DNA of 64,000 bases from Tabrizicola sp. (GTDB taxonomy: Bacteria; Pseudomonadota; Alphaproteobacteria; Rhodobacterales; Rhodobacteraceae), in contig NZ_JALHQD010000001.1 in assembly GCF_022842145.1 (NCBI RefSeq), forward strand, positions 254,127-318,126, in the 5' to 3' direction. How positions within the stretch are numbered: the first letter of the stretch is position 1; each line of letters begins with the position of its first letter. Below are positions 43,492 to 52,867 of this stretch, in pieces. Under the pieces are notes generated by a model. The model was not told where the DNA came from, ran no database searches, and saw only the letters and a list, made by a program, of their open reading frames with translations. Both the position numbers and the translations under genes were made by a program.

Positions 43492-45243
43492 ATGGCTAGG
43501 CCCGTGACCCCTTCGCCCGACCTTACGCCCGGCCTGGCCGAGCTTGCCGCCGCCCGTGCAGCCTCGCGCCGGGCGGTGGTCGTGGCCTTCCTGTTCTCGG
43601 CGCTGGTCAACCTTCTTTTGCTGACCGCTCCGCTTTACATGCTGCAGGTCTATGACCGCGTGCTGGTGTCGCGATCGGAAGAGACGTTGCTGGCCCTGTC
43701 GCTGCTGATGGCCTTCCTGTTTCTGGTCATGGCGGTGCTCGACCACGCGCGCGGCCGAATCATGGCGCGGGTGGGCGCGCGGTTGCAGGCCGGCCTTGAC
43801 CAGCGCGTCCTCTCTGCGTCCTTCCGCCGGCTGGCGGTCGCGCCGCAAGATGTGGCCGCGGTGGCGGGGCAACGCGATGTCGATGCGATTGCGCGATTCT
43901 GGGCGTCGCCCGTGATGCTTGCGGTGCTTGATGCGCCCTGGGCTCCGCTTTTCGCCGCGGCGATCTTCGTCTTCCATCCCTGGTTGGGGGTGCTGGCCCT
44001 GGGCGGTGGTCTGGTGATCGTGGGGCTGAGCTGGCTGAACCAGCGCAGTAGCGAGGTGCCGTCGCAGACCGGCAACCTTGCCGCCCTGGCCGCCGACCGC
44101 CAGGCCGAGAACCTGAAGGCCGAGTCCGAGGTGATCCGGGCGCTGGGGATGACCCGGGCGGCCTTTGCGCGGTTGCAGAACTGGCGGGACCAGGCGCTGA
44201 CCGCCGGGCTGACGGCGTCGGACGCCACGGGCGGCTACACCGTGGCGATCCGGACCTTCCGGCTTTTCCTGCAATCGGCGATGCTGGGGCTCGCGGCCTG
44301 GCTTGTCCTGCGGCAAGAGCTTTCGGCGGGCGCGATGATCGCGTCGTCGATCCTGATGGGTCGCGCCTTGCAGCCGGTGGAGCAGGCGGTCGGGCAGTGG
44401 CCGGTCGTGACCCGGGCACGGCAGGCCTGGCTGCGTCTTGCCGGTCTGTTGTCCGCCGCACCACCCGAGCCGCCGCGGACGCCCCTGCCGCGACCGCAGG
44501 CGATGCTGGAAGTGCGGGGGCTGACCGTGGTCCCGCCGGGTGGCGCGGCCCCGGTCCTGCGCAATCTGGACTTCCGGCTGTTACCGGGTCAGGCCCTGGG
44601 GGTGATCGGGGCTTCGGCCTCGGGCAAATCCTCGCTGGCGCGGGCGCTGATCGGGGTCTGGCGACCCGACGCGGGACAGATCAGACTGGGCGGGGCCGCG
44701 CTGGACCAGTACGATCCGGACGTCCTGGGCGGTCTGATCGGCTATCTGCCGCAACGGGTCGGGCTGTTCGACGGCACCATCGCCGAGAACATCGCGCGGC
44801 TGCAGACCGGCACCGATCCGGACCGGATCATCGCGGCGGCGCAGGCCGCAGCGGCGCACGACATGATCCTTCGACTTCCCGAGGGCTACGACACTCAGGT
44901 CGCCAGTATCGGCAGCCGGCTTTCGGGTGGCCAGATCCAGCGCATCGGTCTGGCGCGGGCGCTGTACGGGGATCCCGTGCTTCTGATCCTGGACGAGCCG
45001 AATTCCAGCCTGGACAACGAGGGCGGACAGGCTTTGGCGCAGGCGGTCCGGGCTGCAAAGGCGGCGGGTGCCGCGGTCCTGATCATGGCGCATCGCCCGG
45101 CCGCCCTGCAGGACTGCGATCTGCTGCTGGTCCTGCAGGATGGCGCGTCGGCGGCCCTCGGTCCGCGCGATGCGGTGCTGCGCCAGATGGTCAGGAACGC
45201 GGGCGACATCGGGCGCGCCCCGGCTGCGGCGGGTGTCGCATGA
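43492..45243 (+). CDS. Type I secretion ABC transporter, permease and ATPase (PrtD-like)
   Basis: A 583-residue half-transporter. Six membrane helices occupy about 25-300 (VVVAFLFSALVNLLLLTAPLYMLQVYDRVL at the start), followed by the ATPase with Walker A GASASGKSSL, signature LSGGQIQRIGLARAL and Walker B VLLILDEP. PrtD-type proteins lack a C39 peptidase domain and export unprocessed proteins such as RTX toxins or proteases. The start at 43492 follows AAGGACAAGG; 15 codons further upstream is possible. The adaptor gene overlaps by four bases. No RTX substrate and no TolC gene is adjacent. Confidence 0.88.
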   Translation: MARPVTPSPDLTPGLAELAAARAASRRAVVVAFLFSALVNLLLLTAPLYMLQVYDRVLVSRSEETLLALSLLMAFLFLVMAVLDHARGRIMARVGARLQAGLDQRVLSASFRRLAVAPQDVAAVAGQRDVDAIARFWASPVMLAVLDAPWAPLFAAAIFVFHPWLGVLALGGGLVIVGLSWLNQRSSEVPSQTGNLAALAADRQAENLKAESEVIRALGMTRAAFARLQNWRDQALTAGLTASDATGGYTVAIRTFRLFLQSAMLGLAAWLVLRQELSAGAMIASSILMGRALQPVEQAVGQWPVVTRARQAWLRLAGLLSAAPPEPPRTPLPRPQAMLEVRGLTVVPPGGAAPVLRNLDFRLLPGQALGVIGASASGKSSLARALIGVWRPDAGQIRLGGAALDQYDPDVLGGLIGYLPQRVGLFDGTIAENIARLQTGTDPDRIIAAAQAAAAHDMILRLPEGYDTQVASIGSRLSGGQIQRIGLARALYGDPVLLILDEPNSSLDNEGGQALAQAVRAAKAAGAAVLIMAHRPAALQDCDLLLVLQDGASAALGPRDAVLRQMVRNAGDIGRAPAAAGVA

Positions 45244-46535
45244 ACCGCGCGCTTACGATCCGGGGGCCGGTGATCCTGGGCCTCGCGGCCAGCCTTGTGC
45301 TGGTCCTCGGCTTCGGGCTTTGGGCCACGACCGCACGGATTGCCGGCGCGATCATTGCCCCGGGCCAGATCGAGGTGGAGCGGGACCGCCAGATCGTCCA
45401 GCATCCCGAAGGCGGGGTGGTCGAGGCGATCCTGGTCGCCGAAGGCGACCGCGTCGCGGCGGGGGACCCGCTCGTGCGCCTGGAAGGTTCGGCGCTCCGC
45501 TCGGAAGGCGCCATCATCGACGGCCGGCTGAGCGAGCTTGCGGGCCAGGCCGCAAGACTGCGGGCCGAGCGGGACGGGGCTGCGGTCGTGACCTTCCCCG
45601 ATGATCTTCTGTCACAAGCCGCGACCTCGCCCACGGTTGCGGCTCAGCTGGACGGCCAGCGTCGCCTCTTCACTGCCCGCCGCGCCACGCGGGAGGACGC
45701 GCGACGGCTGCTTTTGCGGCGGATCGACCAGATCCATGCGCAGGCGAAAGGATTGGCGGCCAGCGGCACGGCGCTGCAGACCCAGCTTGACCTGATCGGA
45801 CAGGAGCTGACGGTCCAGCGCGGCCTGCGTGCCAAGGGCCTTGTTCAGGCCGGAACGGTTCTTGCCCTGGAGCGGGAACAGGCGCGTCTGGCGGGGCAAC
45901 TGGGTGCGCTGGAGGTCGAAAGGGCACGCAGCGCGGGACAGATCATCGAGACCGAGATCGAGTTGTCCGGGCTGGAGGCCATGCGCCGCGAGCAGGCGAC
46001 CGCCGACCTTCGCGACATCGACGCGCTGCTTCTGGAACTGGCGGAACAGAAGCGTGCGCTGGACGAACGCATCGCCCGGCTGGACCTGCGCGCCCCGGTG
46101 TCCGGTGTGGTCCTGGACCTGCAGGTGACGACGCCGCGCGCGGTTCTGCGGCCCGCCGAGCCGGTGCTTTACCTGGTGCCGCAGGACCGTCCCCTGGTGA
46201 TCAGCGCCCGCATCGCTCCGCTTTACATCGACGAAGTGGCGGTGGGTCAGGCGGCGGAACTGGTGTTTCCCGCTTTTTCGTCGCGGGTGACGCCGCATCT
46301 GCGCGGCACGGTGGTCCTGATCTCGGCTGACGCGCTGCACGACCCGGCAACCGGGGCGCCGCACTACCGCGCGGAACTTGAGCTTGATGCCGGGGAACTG
46401 TCCCGGCTTGGCAATCAGGTGCTGCTGCCCGGGATGCCGGTCGAGGTCTTCCTGCAGACCGGGCGCCGCACGCCCTTGGCCTATCTGGTCAAGCCCTTCA
46501 CCGACTACCTGGGCCGTGCCTTCCGCGAGAGTTGA
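45240..46535 (+). CDS. HlyD-family type I secretion adaptor
   Basis: A 431-residue membrane-fusion protein: one N-terminal helix (GPVILGLAASLVLVLGFGLWATTARI), a lipoyl-like half (VQHPEGGVVEAILVAEGDRV), long coiled-coil hairpin (about 95-285, rich in Leu, Arg and Glu) and the second lipoyl/beta-barrel part (LDLRAPVSGVVLDLQVTT). It bridges the ABC exporter to an outer-membrane channel. The start overlaps the ABC stop. A long frame exists upstream inside the ABC gene, but it is a shadow. Confidence 0.88.
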   Translation: MNRALTIRGPVILGLAASLVLVLGFGLWATTARIAGAIIAPGQIEVERDRQIVQHPEGGVVEAILVAEGDRVAAGDPLVRLEGSALRSEGAIIDGRLSELAGQAARLRAERDGAAVVTFPDDLLSQAATSPTVAAQLDGQRRLFTARRATREDARRLLLRRIDQIHAQAKGLAASGTALQTQLDLIGQELTVQRGLRAKGLVQAGTVLALEREQARLAGQLGALEVERARSAGQIIETEIELSGLEAMRREQATADLRDIDALLLELAEQKRALDERIARLDLRAPVSGVVLDLQVTTPRAVLRPAEPVLYLVPQDRPLVISARIAPLYIDEVAVGQAAELVFPAFSSRVTPHLRGTVVLISADALHDPATGAPHYRAELELDAGELSRLGNQVLLPGMPVEVFLQTGRRTPLAYLVKPFTDYLGRAFRES

Positions 46536-46608
46536 TGACGCCACAGCCGCAAAAGATTATGCGGCGAAACTGCACGACTTCGGCCTTTCTGCTTGGACTG
46601 ACCCTGAA

Positions 46609-47643
46609 ATGGCCACAAAGCTTGGTCTAGATGCGTACAACCAGAACGAGTCGGCCGGAAGCGGTGTGGAATTGGGCGGAATTGTGGCAAGCGGAACCGC
46701 ATTGATTGAAGGGTTGCGCAGCAAGCTGCGTCTGACGGCGGTCGTGTCGACCGATGGCTGGGCGCGGACCTGGCTGTCACGGGCGACGGCCGCGGCGGTG
46801 CGCGCCTTTCTGGTGATGATCCTGATCGTGGTGCCTTCGGTGATCCTGCCGGGGATCGGCACCGATACCAAGCAGATCGTGGCGCTTGTCGCCCTCTTCG
46901 GTGGCGCGCTGGTGTTCTTCGAATACAATGCGGTCTACCCCAGCCTGGTCGAATTCCGCGACGGAGCACCCTACAACCGCATCCGCTTTCTGATGATGCT
47001 GACGATCGTGGTGATCCTGTCGGCGATCGTCGCCGACATCGAGCATTCGACCACCATGTCCCGCTTCTTCCATGCCGTGGGGCTGTTGATCGGCGCCTCG
47101 CTCGACTTTCCGTATTCTCCGGTCCGGCTGGTCAGCTACATGCTGGAAGCCGACGCCACCGCCGGCCAGATCGCCCAGGTCAAGATCGCGGCCGGCACGG
47201 CTTACCTGATCTCGCTCTTTTCGCTGGCCCTGTTCGTCATCGTGCTGAAACTGGTGGGCTGGCCCTCGACCAAGGCGGCGTTCAACGTCTGGGTCAACCT
47301 GCCCACCTTCGAGCCGACGGCCGGGGGTGACGTGGTCGACCGCCTGGTGCGCGATTCGCACATGAACCTGGCGGTGGGCTTCCTTCTGCCCTTCGTCATC
47401 CCGGCGCTGGTGGCGCTGCTGACCACCGGCATTCCGGCCGAGACGCTGACCTCGCCGCAGACGCTGATCTGGGCGATGGCGCTTTGGGCCTACCTGCCGG
47501 CGGCGCTGATCATGCGGGCGGTCGCGATGGCGCGGATCGCCGACATGATCCGCATCAAGCGCGCGGCAAAGCTGGCGGTCCTGGGTGCGATCGAGCCGTC
47601 GAAGCTGGACCGCCACAAGGATGACGAGGACGACGATCTTTAG
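46609..47643 (+). CDS. Polytopic membrane protein of unknown function
   Basis: A 344-residue protein from this start, with about seven hydrophobic segments (from AVRAFLVMILIVVPSVILPGI to LIWAMALWAYLPAALIMRAVAMA) and an acidic C-terminus KDDEDDDL. The start is uncertain: the frame is open back to a GTG at 46516 inside the adaptor gene, and residues before 46609 (AAKDYAAKLHDFGLSAWTDP) look protein-like. The first 60-odd codons have far fewer G/C third positions than the rest. It lies directly behind the secretion pair and overlaps the EEP gene by 23 bases, so it is probably in the same operon. I recognise no family. Confidence 0.65.
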   Translation: MATKLGLDAYNQNESAGSGVELGGIVASGTALIEGLRSKLRLTAVVSTDGWARTWLSRATAAAVRAFLVMILIVVPSVILPGIGTDTKQIVALVALFGGALVFFEYNAVYPSLVEFRDGAPYNRIRFLMMLTIVVILSAIVADIEHSTTMSRFFHAVGLLIGASLDFPYSPVRLVSYMLEADATAGQIAQVKIAAGTAYLISLFSLALFVIVLKLVGWPSTKAAFNVWVNLPTFEPTAGGDVVDRLVRDSHMNLAVGFLLPFVIPALVALLTTGIPAETLTSPQTLIWAMALWAYLPAALIMRAVAMARIADMIRIKRAAKLAVLGAIEPSKLDRHKDDEDDDL

Positions 47644-48682
47644 CCGTCTTTTCCTGGTCGCCTGGCTGTTCGCCCAGCCCGCAGCGGCCGAGACGTTGCG
47701 GATCGCCACCTGGAACGTATCGCTGGACCGCCAGGGCCCCGGGCTTCTGGTCAAGGACCTTGCCGAGAAGGCGCCGCAGGGGCAGGCGGTGGTCCGGGTG
47801 CTGGTCGCCTTGCAAGCGGATGTGGTGCTGCTGACCTCGGTCGATTATGACCGCGGCGGGGTGGCGCTGGGGCTCTTGGCCGACCAGCTTCGCGCCGCCG
47901 GGCTGGACTATCCCCACCATTTCGCCTTTCGGCCGAACACCGGACTGCAGACCGGCCATGATCTTGACGGCAACGGCAGGATTGGTGACCCCCGCGACAC
48001 GCAGGGGTTCGGGCTGTTTTCCGGCCATGCCGGGATGGCGGTGCTATCGCGGCTGCCCATCGACGAAGGAGGGGCGCGCGACTTTTCGGACTTTCTCTGG
48101 CGCGACCTGCCGGACGGGTTGTCCGACGACCCGCCAGAACTGGCGTCGGTGCAGCGCCTTGCCACGACGGGCTTCTGGGACGTGCCGGTCGAAACCGCCC
48201 TTGGTCCCTTGCACCTTCTGGCCTGGCACGCGACCCCGCCGGTCTTCGATGGGCCCGAGGACCGCAATGGCCGCCGCAACCATGACGAGGCAACTTTCTG
48301 GCGGCTGTTCCTGGAGGGTGCGCTGCCGATGCAACCCGCCGACGCGCCCTTCGTGCTATTGGGCGACGGTAACCTTGATCCTGCCGACGGCGACGGCCGG
48401 CGCGAGGGGATCGGGGGGCTTCTTGCCCACCCTGCCCTGCAGGACCCCGGACCCGGCGGCAGTCATGGAAGACGCGAACCGGACCAGGCCGGCGACCCGG
48501 CGCTGGATACGGTGATCTACGACGACCTTGGCGGGCTGCGGCTGGACTATGTGCTGCCGTCAGCGGACCTGAACGTGGCGGCGGCGGGGGTCCTCTGGCC
48601 TGCACCGGACGATCCGCTTTTGCCGGACCTGACCGCCGCCTCGCATCACTTTCCGGTCTGGGTCGACATCAGCCTGCCCTGA
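47621..48682 (+). CDS. Secreted endonuclease/exonuclease/phosphatase-family protein
   Basis: A 353-residue EEP-fold protein with a signal peptide (MTRTTIFSRLFLVAWLFAQPAAA). Motifs are ATWNVSL near 35 (Asn of the active site), LGDGNLDPADGDGR (catalytic Asp-Gly-Asn, where the usual motif is GDFN), and the terminal LDYVLPS with the histidine pair SHHFPVW. The family cleaves phosphodiesters in nucleic acids, lipids or inositides; an extracytoplasmic enzyme may scavenge phosphate. The start overlaps the previous gene. Its last 37 bases overlap the convergent epimerase gene. Confidence 0.85.
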   Translation: MTRTTIFSRLFLVAWLFAQPAAAETLRIATWNVSLDRQGPGLLVKDLAEKAPQGQAVVRVLVALQADVVLLTSVDYDRGGVALGLLADQLRAAGLDYPHHFAFRPNTGLQTGHDLDGNGRIGDPRDTQGFGLFSGHAGMAVLSRLPIDEGGARDFSDFLWRDLPDGLSDDPPELASVQRLATTGFWDVPVETALGPLHLLAWHATPPVFDGPEDRNGRRNHDEATFWRLFLEGALPMQPADAPFVLLGDGNLDPADGDGRREGIGGLLAHPALQDPGPGGSHGRREPDQAGDPALDTVIYDDLGGLRLDYVLPSADLNVAAAGVLWPAPDDPLLPDLTAASHHFPVWVDISLP

Positions 48683-49536
48683 AGGTGGCGGGCGATCACC
48701 GTGTCGAGGTCGGTGTCCTGCCAGTCCGTCAGCCAGTGCCGCAGGGGTGCTGGGTCCAACCGGTGCGGGTGGTCGTAGAGATACAGCATCTCGCGCAGTT
48801 CGCGGGCCAGTTCCCAGACCGGGCTGGCAAGGGTGAAGATCCAGCGCGGGAAGCGTTTGATGCGCATCGGGCGACCGGACAGGCGGGAAATCCGGGCCGC
48901 GAGTTCGGAATTGGTAAAGGCATGGCCGCCGAATGGGATGTCGGCATAGGCGGGCAGCGCCTGACCCAGGGCCACCAGCGCCACCGCCGCGCGGGCCATG
49001 TCGGGCAGGTAGGCATAGGCGTGCAGAGCATCCGGGTCGCCCAGCGTGGTGACCTTCCCCTTCGCCACCTCACCGAGGATCAGCCGGTTCATCACCATCT
49101 GCGGGGCCTCCGGGAGCAGAAAATCCCCGCCGCGGAGCAGGATCGTGCGCTGGCCCTGATCCGCCGCCGCACGGTAGCGCGCCTCCATCTCGGACCGGAT
49201 GCGGCCCTTGCGGCTGACGGGGCGGTGCGGCGTGTCGGCGTTCCAGGGGCCGGGTTCGATGCCGTAGGGATAGACGTTGCCGGGGATGAGAAGCGTCGCG
49301 CCCGAGGCCTTGCCTGCCGCAAGGACCTGGGCGGTGATCTGGGGGATCAGCTGGTCCCAGGCGTGATAGGCGGGCGGGTTCAGGCCGTTGACGATCAGGT
49401 CCGCGCCAGTTGCGGCTGCCACCATGTCGGTGCCACGGGTATAGCGACGGACGGTCCAGCCCGCGCCCTGCAAGGCCTGTGCCACCTGCCCGCCGAAGCC
49501 CCCCGAAGCGCCAAGGACCAGTGCTGTCTTTGCCAT
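48646..49536 (-). CDS. NAD(P)-binding epimerase/reductase-like protein (extended SDR)
   Basis: A 296-residue Rossmann protein. The N-terminus ALVLGASGGFGGQVAQALQGAGW binds NAD(P), and the later pattern PGNVYPYGIEPG, YRAAADQGQRTILLRGGDFL and LYLYDHPHRLD resembles the NAD-dependent epimerase/NmrA-like group found beside LysR regulators. No clear YxxxK motif appears at the expected place, so catalysis is uncertain. AAGGGAGAT precedes the start. It is divergent from the LysR gene, which probably controls it. Confidence 0.78.
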   Translation of the reverse strand: MAKTALVLGASGGFGGQVAQALQGAGWTVRRYTRGTDMVAAATGADLIVNGLNPPAYHAWDQLIPQITAQVLAAGKASGATLLIPGNVYPYGIEPGPWNADTPHRPVSRKGRIRSEMEARYRAAADQGQRTILLRGGDFLLPEAPQMVMNRLILGEVAKGKVTTLGDPDALHAYAYLPDMARAAVALVALGQALPAYADIPFGGHAFTNSELAARISRLSGRPMRIKRFPRWIFTLASPVWELARELREMLYLYDHPHRLDPAPLRHWLTDWQDTDLDTVIARHLQGRLMSTQTGK

Positions 49537-49608
49537 GATGATCTCCCTTTGCAGTAGATATGGCGCGGGCCGTGCGCAAAAGGAATTGCATGAAAACGTG
49601 CAGGGGAT

Positions 49609-49622
49609 ATTCATCGATGAAT
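49609..49622. promoter_or_regulatory. Palindrome overlapping the LysR start codon
   Basis: ATTCATCGATGAAT is a perfect 14-bp palindrome that includes the first bases of the LysR-family start codon. Its place suggests an autoregulatory binding site, though it lacks the classical T-N11-A layout. Confidence 0.35.
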
Positions 49623-50496
49623 GGAGTTGCCTGACTGGTCGCTGATCCGATCCTTCCTTGCCGTGGCCGAAGCCGGGTCGCTGTCCGCGGCCGCCCGCGC
49701 GACCGGGATCAGCCAGCCCACACTTGGACGCCACATCCAGGCGATCGAGACGGCGCTGGAGGTCACGCTTTTCACGCGGACTGCACATGGCCAGGCGATG
49801 ACCGCGGCGGCCCAGGCGCTGCTGCCGTCGGCGCGGGCGATGCAGGCAGCGGCGGCCGAGCTTGCACTGTCCGCCAGGGGACAGGCCTCGGGTATCAACG
49901 GAACGGTGCGGATCACCGCAAGCCGCGTCGTGTCGCATCACGTTCTGCCGCCCGTGCTGGCCCGGTTGCGGGCAACGGAGCCGGGCATCCAGATCGAACT
50001 TGTCCCCTCGGACACGACGGAGAACCTGCTTTTCGGCGAAGCGGACATTGCGCTGCGCATGTACCGCCCAACGCAACCCGACCTGGTGGCCCGGCAGATC
50101 GGCGCGCTGCCGCTGGGGCTTTATGCGGCGCGCAGCTACCTTGACCGCAGGGGCAGGCCGATATCGCCAGACGCGTTGATGGCGCATGACTTCATCGGGC
50201 AGGACCGGATGGACCAGATCATCCGGGTGATGCGAATGCTGGGGTTGGACGTCAGCCGCAGCTTCTTTCCGGTCCGCTGCGATGACCCCCTGACCTATGT
50301 CGAACTGGTCCGGGCGGGCTGCGGGGTCGGAGGCATCCTGCGGGCGATTGGTGATCCGGACCCGGTTCTGGAACGGATCGACCTGATACCGGACCTGCCC
50401 AGCCTGCCGGTCTGGCTGACCGCCGCGCCGCGCCTGCGCCAGTCGCCGCGCTTGCGACGGGTGTGGGACGCGCTGGCCGCAGCCTTCCCCGCTTGA
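49621..50496 (+). CDS. LysR-family transcriptional regulator
   Basis: A 291-residue regulator. The N-terminal helix-turn-helix is FLAVAEAGSLSAAARATGISQPTLGRHIQAIETAL; the remainder is a periplasmic-binding-like effector domain (GTVRITASRVVSHHVLPPVLARLRATEPGIQIELVPSD and GCGVGGILR). It is divergent from the epimerase-like gene with 84 bases between, the usual arrangement for LysR targets. Effector unknown. Confidence 0.9.
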   Translation: MELPDWSLIRSFLAVAEAGSLSAAARATGISQPTLGRHIQAIETALEVTLFTRTAHGQAMTAAAQALLPSARAMQAAAAELALSARGQASGINGTVRITASRVVSHHVLPPVLARLRATEPGIQIELVPSDTTENLLFGEADIALRMYRPTQPDLVARQIGALPLGLYAARSYLDRRGRPISPDALMAHDFIGQDRMDQIIRVMRMLGLDVSRSFFPVRCDDPLTYVELVRAGCGVGGILRAIGDPDPVLERIDLIPDLPSLPVWLTAAPRLRQSPRLRRVWDALAAAFPA

Positions 50497-50551
50497 AGTT
50501 TTCGGGCTGAAGGGCTAGGCGGACCCCGACACTTTTCGCAGGAGCACGCGC

Positions 50552-51658
50552 GTGGCAAATCCTTCCCTCCTTATCCTCGCCGGCGACGGCATCGGCCCGG
50601 AAGTCATGGCCGAGGTGAAGAAGATCATCGGCTGGATGGGGGCCAAGCGCGGCGTCCACTTCGACGTGTCCGAGGACCTGGTGGGCGGTTGCGCCTATGA
50701 CGCGCATGGCACCCCGCTGACCGATGCCACGATGGCCAAGGCGCAGGCGGTGGACGCGGTGCTTCTGGGTGCCGTGGGCGGGCCGAAATACGACAGCCTG
50801 GACTTTTCCGTCAAACCGGAGCGCGGCCTTCTGCGGCTGCGCAAGGAGATGGACCTTTTTTCCAACCTGCGCCCGGCGCAGTGCTTTGACGCGCTGGCCG
50901 ATTTCTCGTCGCTGAAGAAGGAAGTTGTTGCGGGTCTGGACATCGTCATCGTCCGCGAATTGACCAGCGGCGTCTACTTCGGCGAGCCGCGCGGGATCTT
51001 CAAGGAAGGCAACGAGCGGGTCGGGATCAACACCCAGCGCTACACCGAGTCCGAGATTGCCCGCGTCGCCCGGTCGGCCTTTGAACTCGCCCGCAAGCGC
51101 AACAACAAGGTCTGCTCGATGGAGAAGGCCAATGTGATGGAATCTGGCATCCTGTGGCGCGAGGTGGTGCAGGAAGTGCACGACCGCGATTACCCGGATG
51201 TCGCGCTGACCCACATGTATGCCGACAACGGAGCGATGCAGCTGTGCCGCTGGCCGAAGCAGTTCGATGTGATCGTGACCGACAACCTCTTTGGCGACGT
51301 GCTGTCGGACATGGCCGCGATGCTGACCGGTTCGCTGGGGATGCTGCCCTCGGCCTCGCTTGGTCTGCCGATGGCCAATGGCCGCCCGAAGGCGCTGTAT
51401 GAGCCAGTGCACGGGTCGGCTCCCGACATCACCGGTCAGGGCAAGGCCAATCCGATCGCCTGCATCCTGTCCTTCGCAATGGCGCTGCGCTATTCCTTCG
51501 ACCTTGGCGAAGACGCCACGCGGGTCGAGAAGGCGGTCGAAAAGGTCCTGGCAGACGGCGTGCGGACCGCCGACCTGATGGGGCCGGAGGGTGGAACGCC
51601 CGTCTCGACCGCGCAGATGGGCGACGCCGTCATCGCAGCACTGGACGCGAGCCTGTAA
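50552..51658 (+). CDS. leuB: 3-Isopropylmalate dehydrogenase
   Basis: A 368-residue beta-decarboxylating dehydrogenase: [80 protein letters not shown] and [21 protein letters not shown] are all leucine-pathway signatures. It oxidises and decarboxylates 3-isopropylmalate in leucine synthesis, in the cytoplasm. A GT87-like membrane gene starts 4 bases after its stop. leuCD are not in the window. Confidence 0.95.
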   Translation: MANPSLLILAGDGIGPEVMAEVKKIIGWMGAKRGVHFDVSEDLVGGCAYDAHGTPLTDATMAKAQAVDAVLLGAVGGPKYDSLDFSVKPERGLLRLRKEMDLFSNLRPAQCFDALADFSSLKKEVVAGLDIVIVRELTSGVYFGEPRGIFKEGNERVGINTQRYTESEIARVARSAFELARKRNNKVCSMEKANVMESGILWREVVQEVHDRDYPDVALTHMYADNGAMQLCRWPKQFDVIVTDNLFGDVLSDMAAMLTGSLGMLPSASLGLPMANGRPKALYEPVHGSAPDITGQGKANPIACILSFAMALRYSFDLGEDATRVEKAVEKVLADGVRTADLMGPEGGTPVSTAQMGDAVIAALDASL

Positions 51659-51662
51659 CTGC

Positions 51663-52751
51663 ATGGAAGCATGGCTGATCGACAAGGACTTCGCGAACTA
51701 CTGGACGGCAGCGCAGCTGTTGCTGAACGGACAGGTTCTGGATCTTTTTGCCGATCACGCCACCTACTTCCGGCATCTCACTGATCGGTTTGGGCCGGAC
51801 ACGAATTGGCGGGCCTGGAGCTATCCGCCGCATTACCTGCTGGCAATCTGGCCGCTTGGGTTCTTTGGCTATGGCACCGCCATGGCAGGGTTCCTGGGCG
51901 TGACGCTGGTGGCCTACCTTTGGGCGCTGCGGGCCTTTGTCGGGCCGACCACCATAAGCCTGGCATTGGCGACAGCGATTGTGCTGCCCGCGGTCTTCGA
52001 CAACATCTATCATGCGCAGAACGGATTTCTGTCGGCGTCCCTGCTACTGGGAGGGCTTGCGCTGCGCATGAAGCGACCTGTCCTCGCCGGTGTCCTGATT
52101 GGCTGCCTGACGATCAAGCCGCAGCTTGGCGCGCTGTTGCCGTTGCTTTTGTTGGTCGAGAAGCGCTGGCTGGTGATAGCTTCGGCCTCTCTGACAACGG
52201 CGGGGCTGGTCGTCTTGTCCGGTGTGCTATTCGGCTGGGAAAGCTGGAACGGCTATCTGACGCAGACCTTGGCCTATCAGTCGCGGGTCGTGACTGATTT
52301 CACCGGGATCTTCCTGGGCATGATGCCGTCCGTCTTCGGTGCTCTGCGCATGCTTGAGGTTGATCCGCAGGTCGCGGCGGCCGTCCATGCGGCGGTCGCG
52401 GTTCCGGCCATCGGGATCGCCGGATGGGCGCTGTGGCGTTGCCCGGATGCCGGGCTGCGCGCTGCGCTGACGATCAAGACCACCCTGGTCGCGGTGCCCT
52501 ACTGGCTGACCTACGACTATGCGATTGCCGCAGCCGCGCTGCTTTTGCTCTGCAACCAGTCCGAGGAGACCCCCGGGGTGCCGTGGCGGCGGTGCAGCCT
52601 GATTCTGGTTGCCGCCTGCATGCCCACCGCAGCGATCCCCCTTTGGCTTTTCGGCGTGCCGCTGACGCCGGTGCTGGTCCTGCTTGGCTTCGGCCTTGCG
52701 CTGCATGCGGCGATCAGGGCACCAAGGGCGCGGGAGCGGCCTGCCTTCTGA
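51663..52751 (+). CDS. GT87/DUF2029-like membrane protein, possibly lacking its first helix
   Basis: A 362-residue membrane protein resembling bacterial GT87 (DUF2029) mannosyltransferases: DFANYWTAAQLLLNG near the start, RAWSYPPHYLLAIWPLGFF, GCLTIKPQLGALLPLLLLVEKRW, and about nine helices. These enzymes use polyprenyl-phosphate sugars. Relatives normally begin with a membrane helix before the D-F...Y-W motif; here the protein starts only seven residues ahead of it and has no good ribosome site. The N-terminus may therefore have been lost by deletion up to the leuB stop. Confidence 0.7.
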   Translation: MEAWLIDKDFANYWTAAQLLLNGQVLDLFADHATYFRHLTDRFGPDTNWRAWSYPPHYLLAIWPLGFFGYGTAMAGFLGVTLVAYLWALRAFVGPTTISLALATAIVLPAVFDNIYHAQNGFLSASLLLGGLALRMKRPVLAGVLIGCLTIKPQLGALLPLLLLVEKRWLVIASASLTTAGLVVLSGVLFGWESWNGYLTQTLAYQSRVVTDFTGIFLGMMPSVFGALRMLEVDPQVAAAVHAAVAVPAIGIAGWALWRCPDAGLRAALTIKTTLVAVPYWLTYDYAIAAAALLLLCNQSEETPGVPWRRCSLILVAACMPTAAIPLWLFGVPLTPVLVLLGFGLALHAAIRAPRARERPAF

Positions 52752-52867
52752 CGCGGTCGTCACACAGTACCGTTTATACGGTGACGCCGAAGCCCGAGCT
52801 TGTTATGCGTCGCGACAGAGTTGCAAGAACCAGCGTCGCACGACGCCGTCAGGAACCGTAGCCCAAC

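Noticed and set aside
43492-46535. RTX or bacteriocin substrate expected beside the secretion pair
   Set aside because: No glycine-aspartate nonapeptide repeats or double-glycine leader were found in the window.
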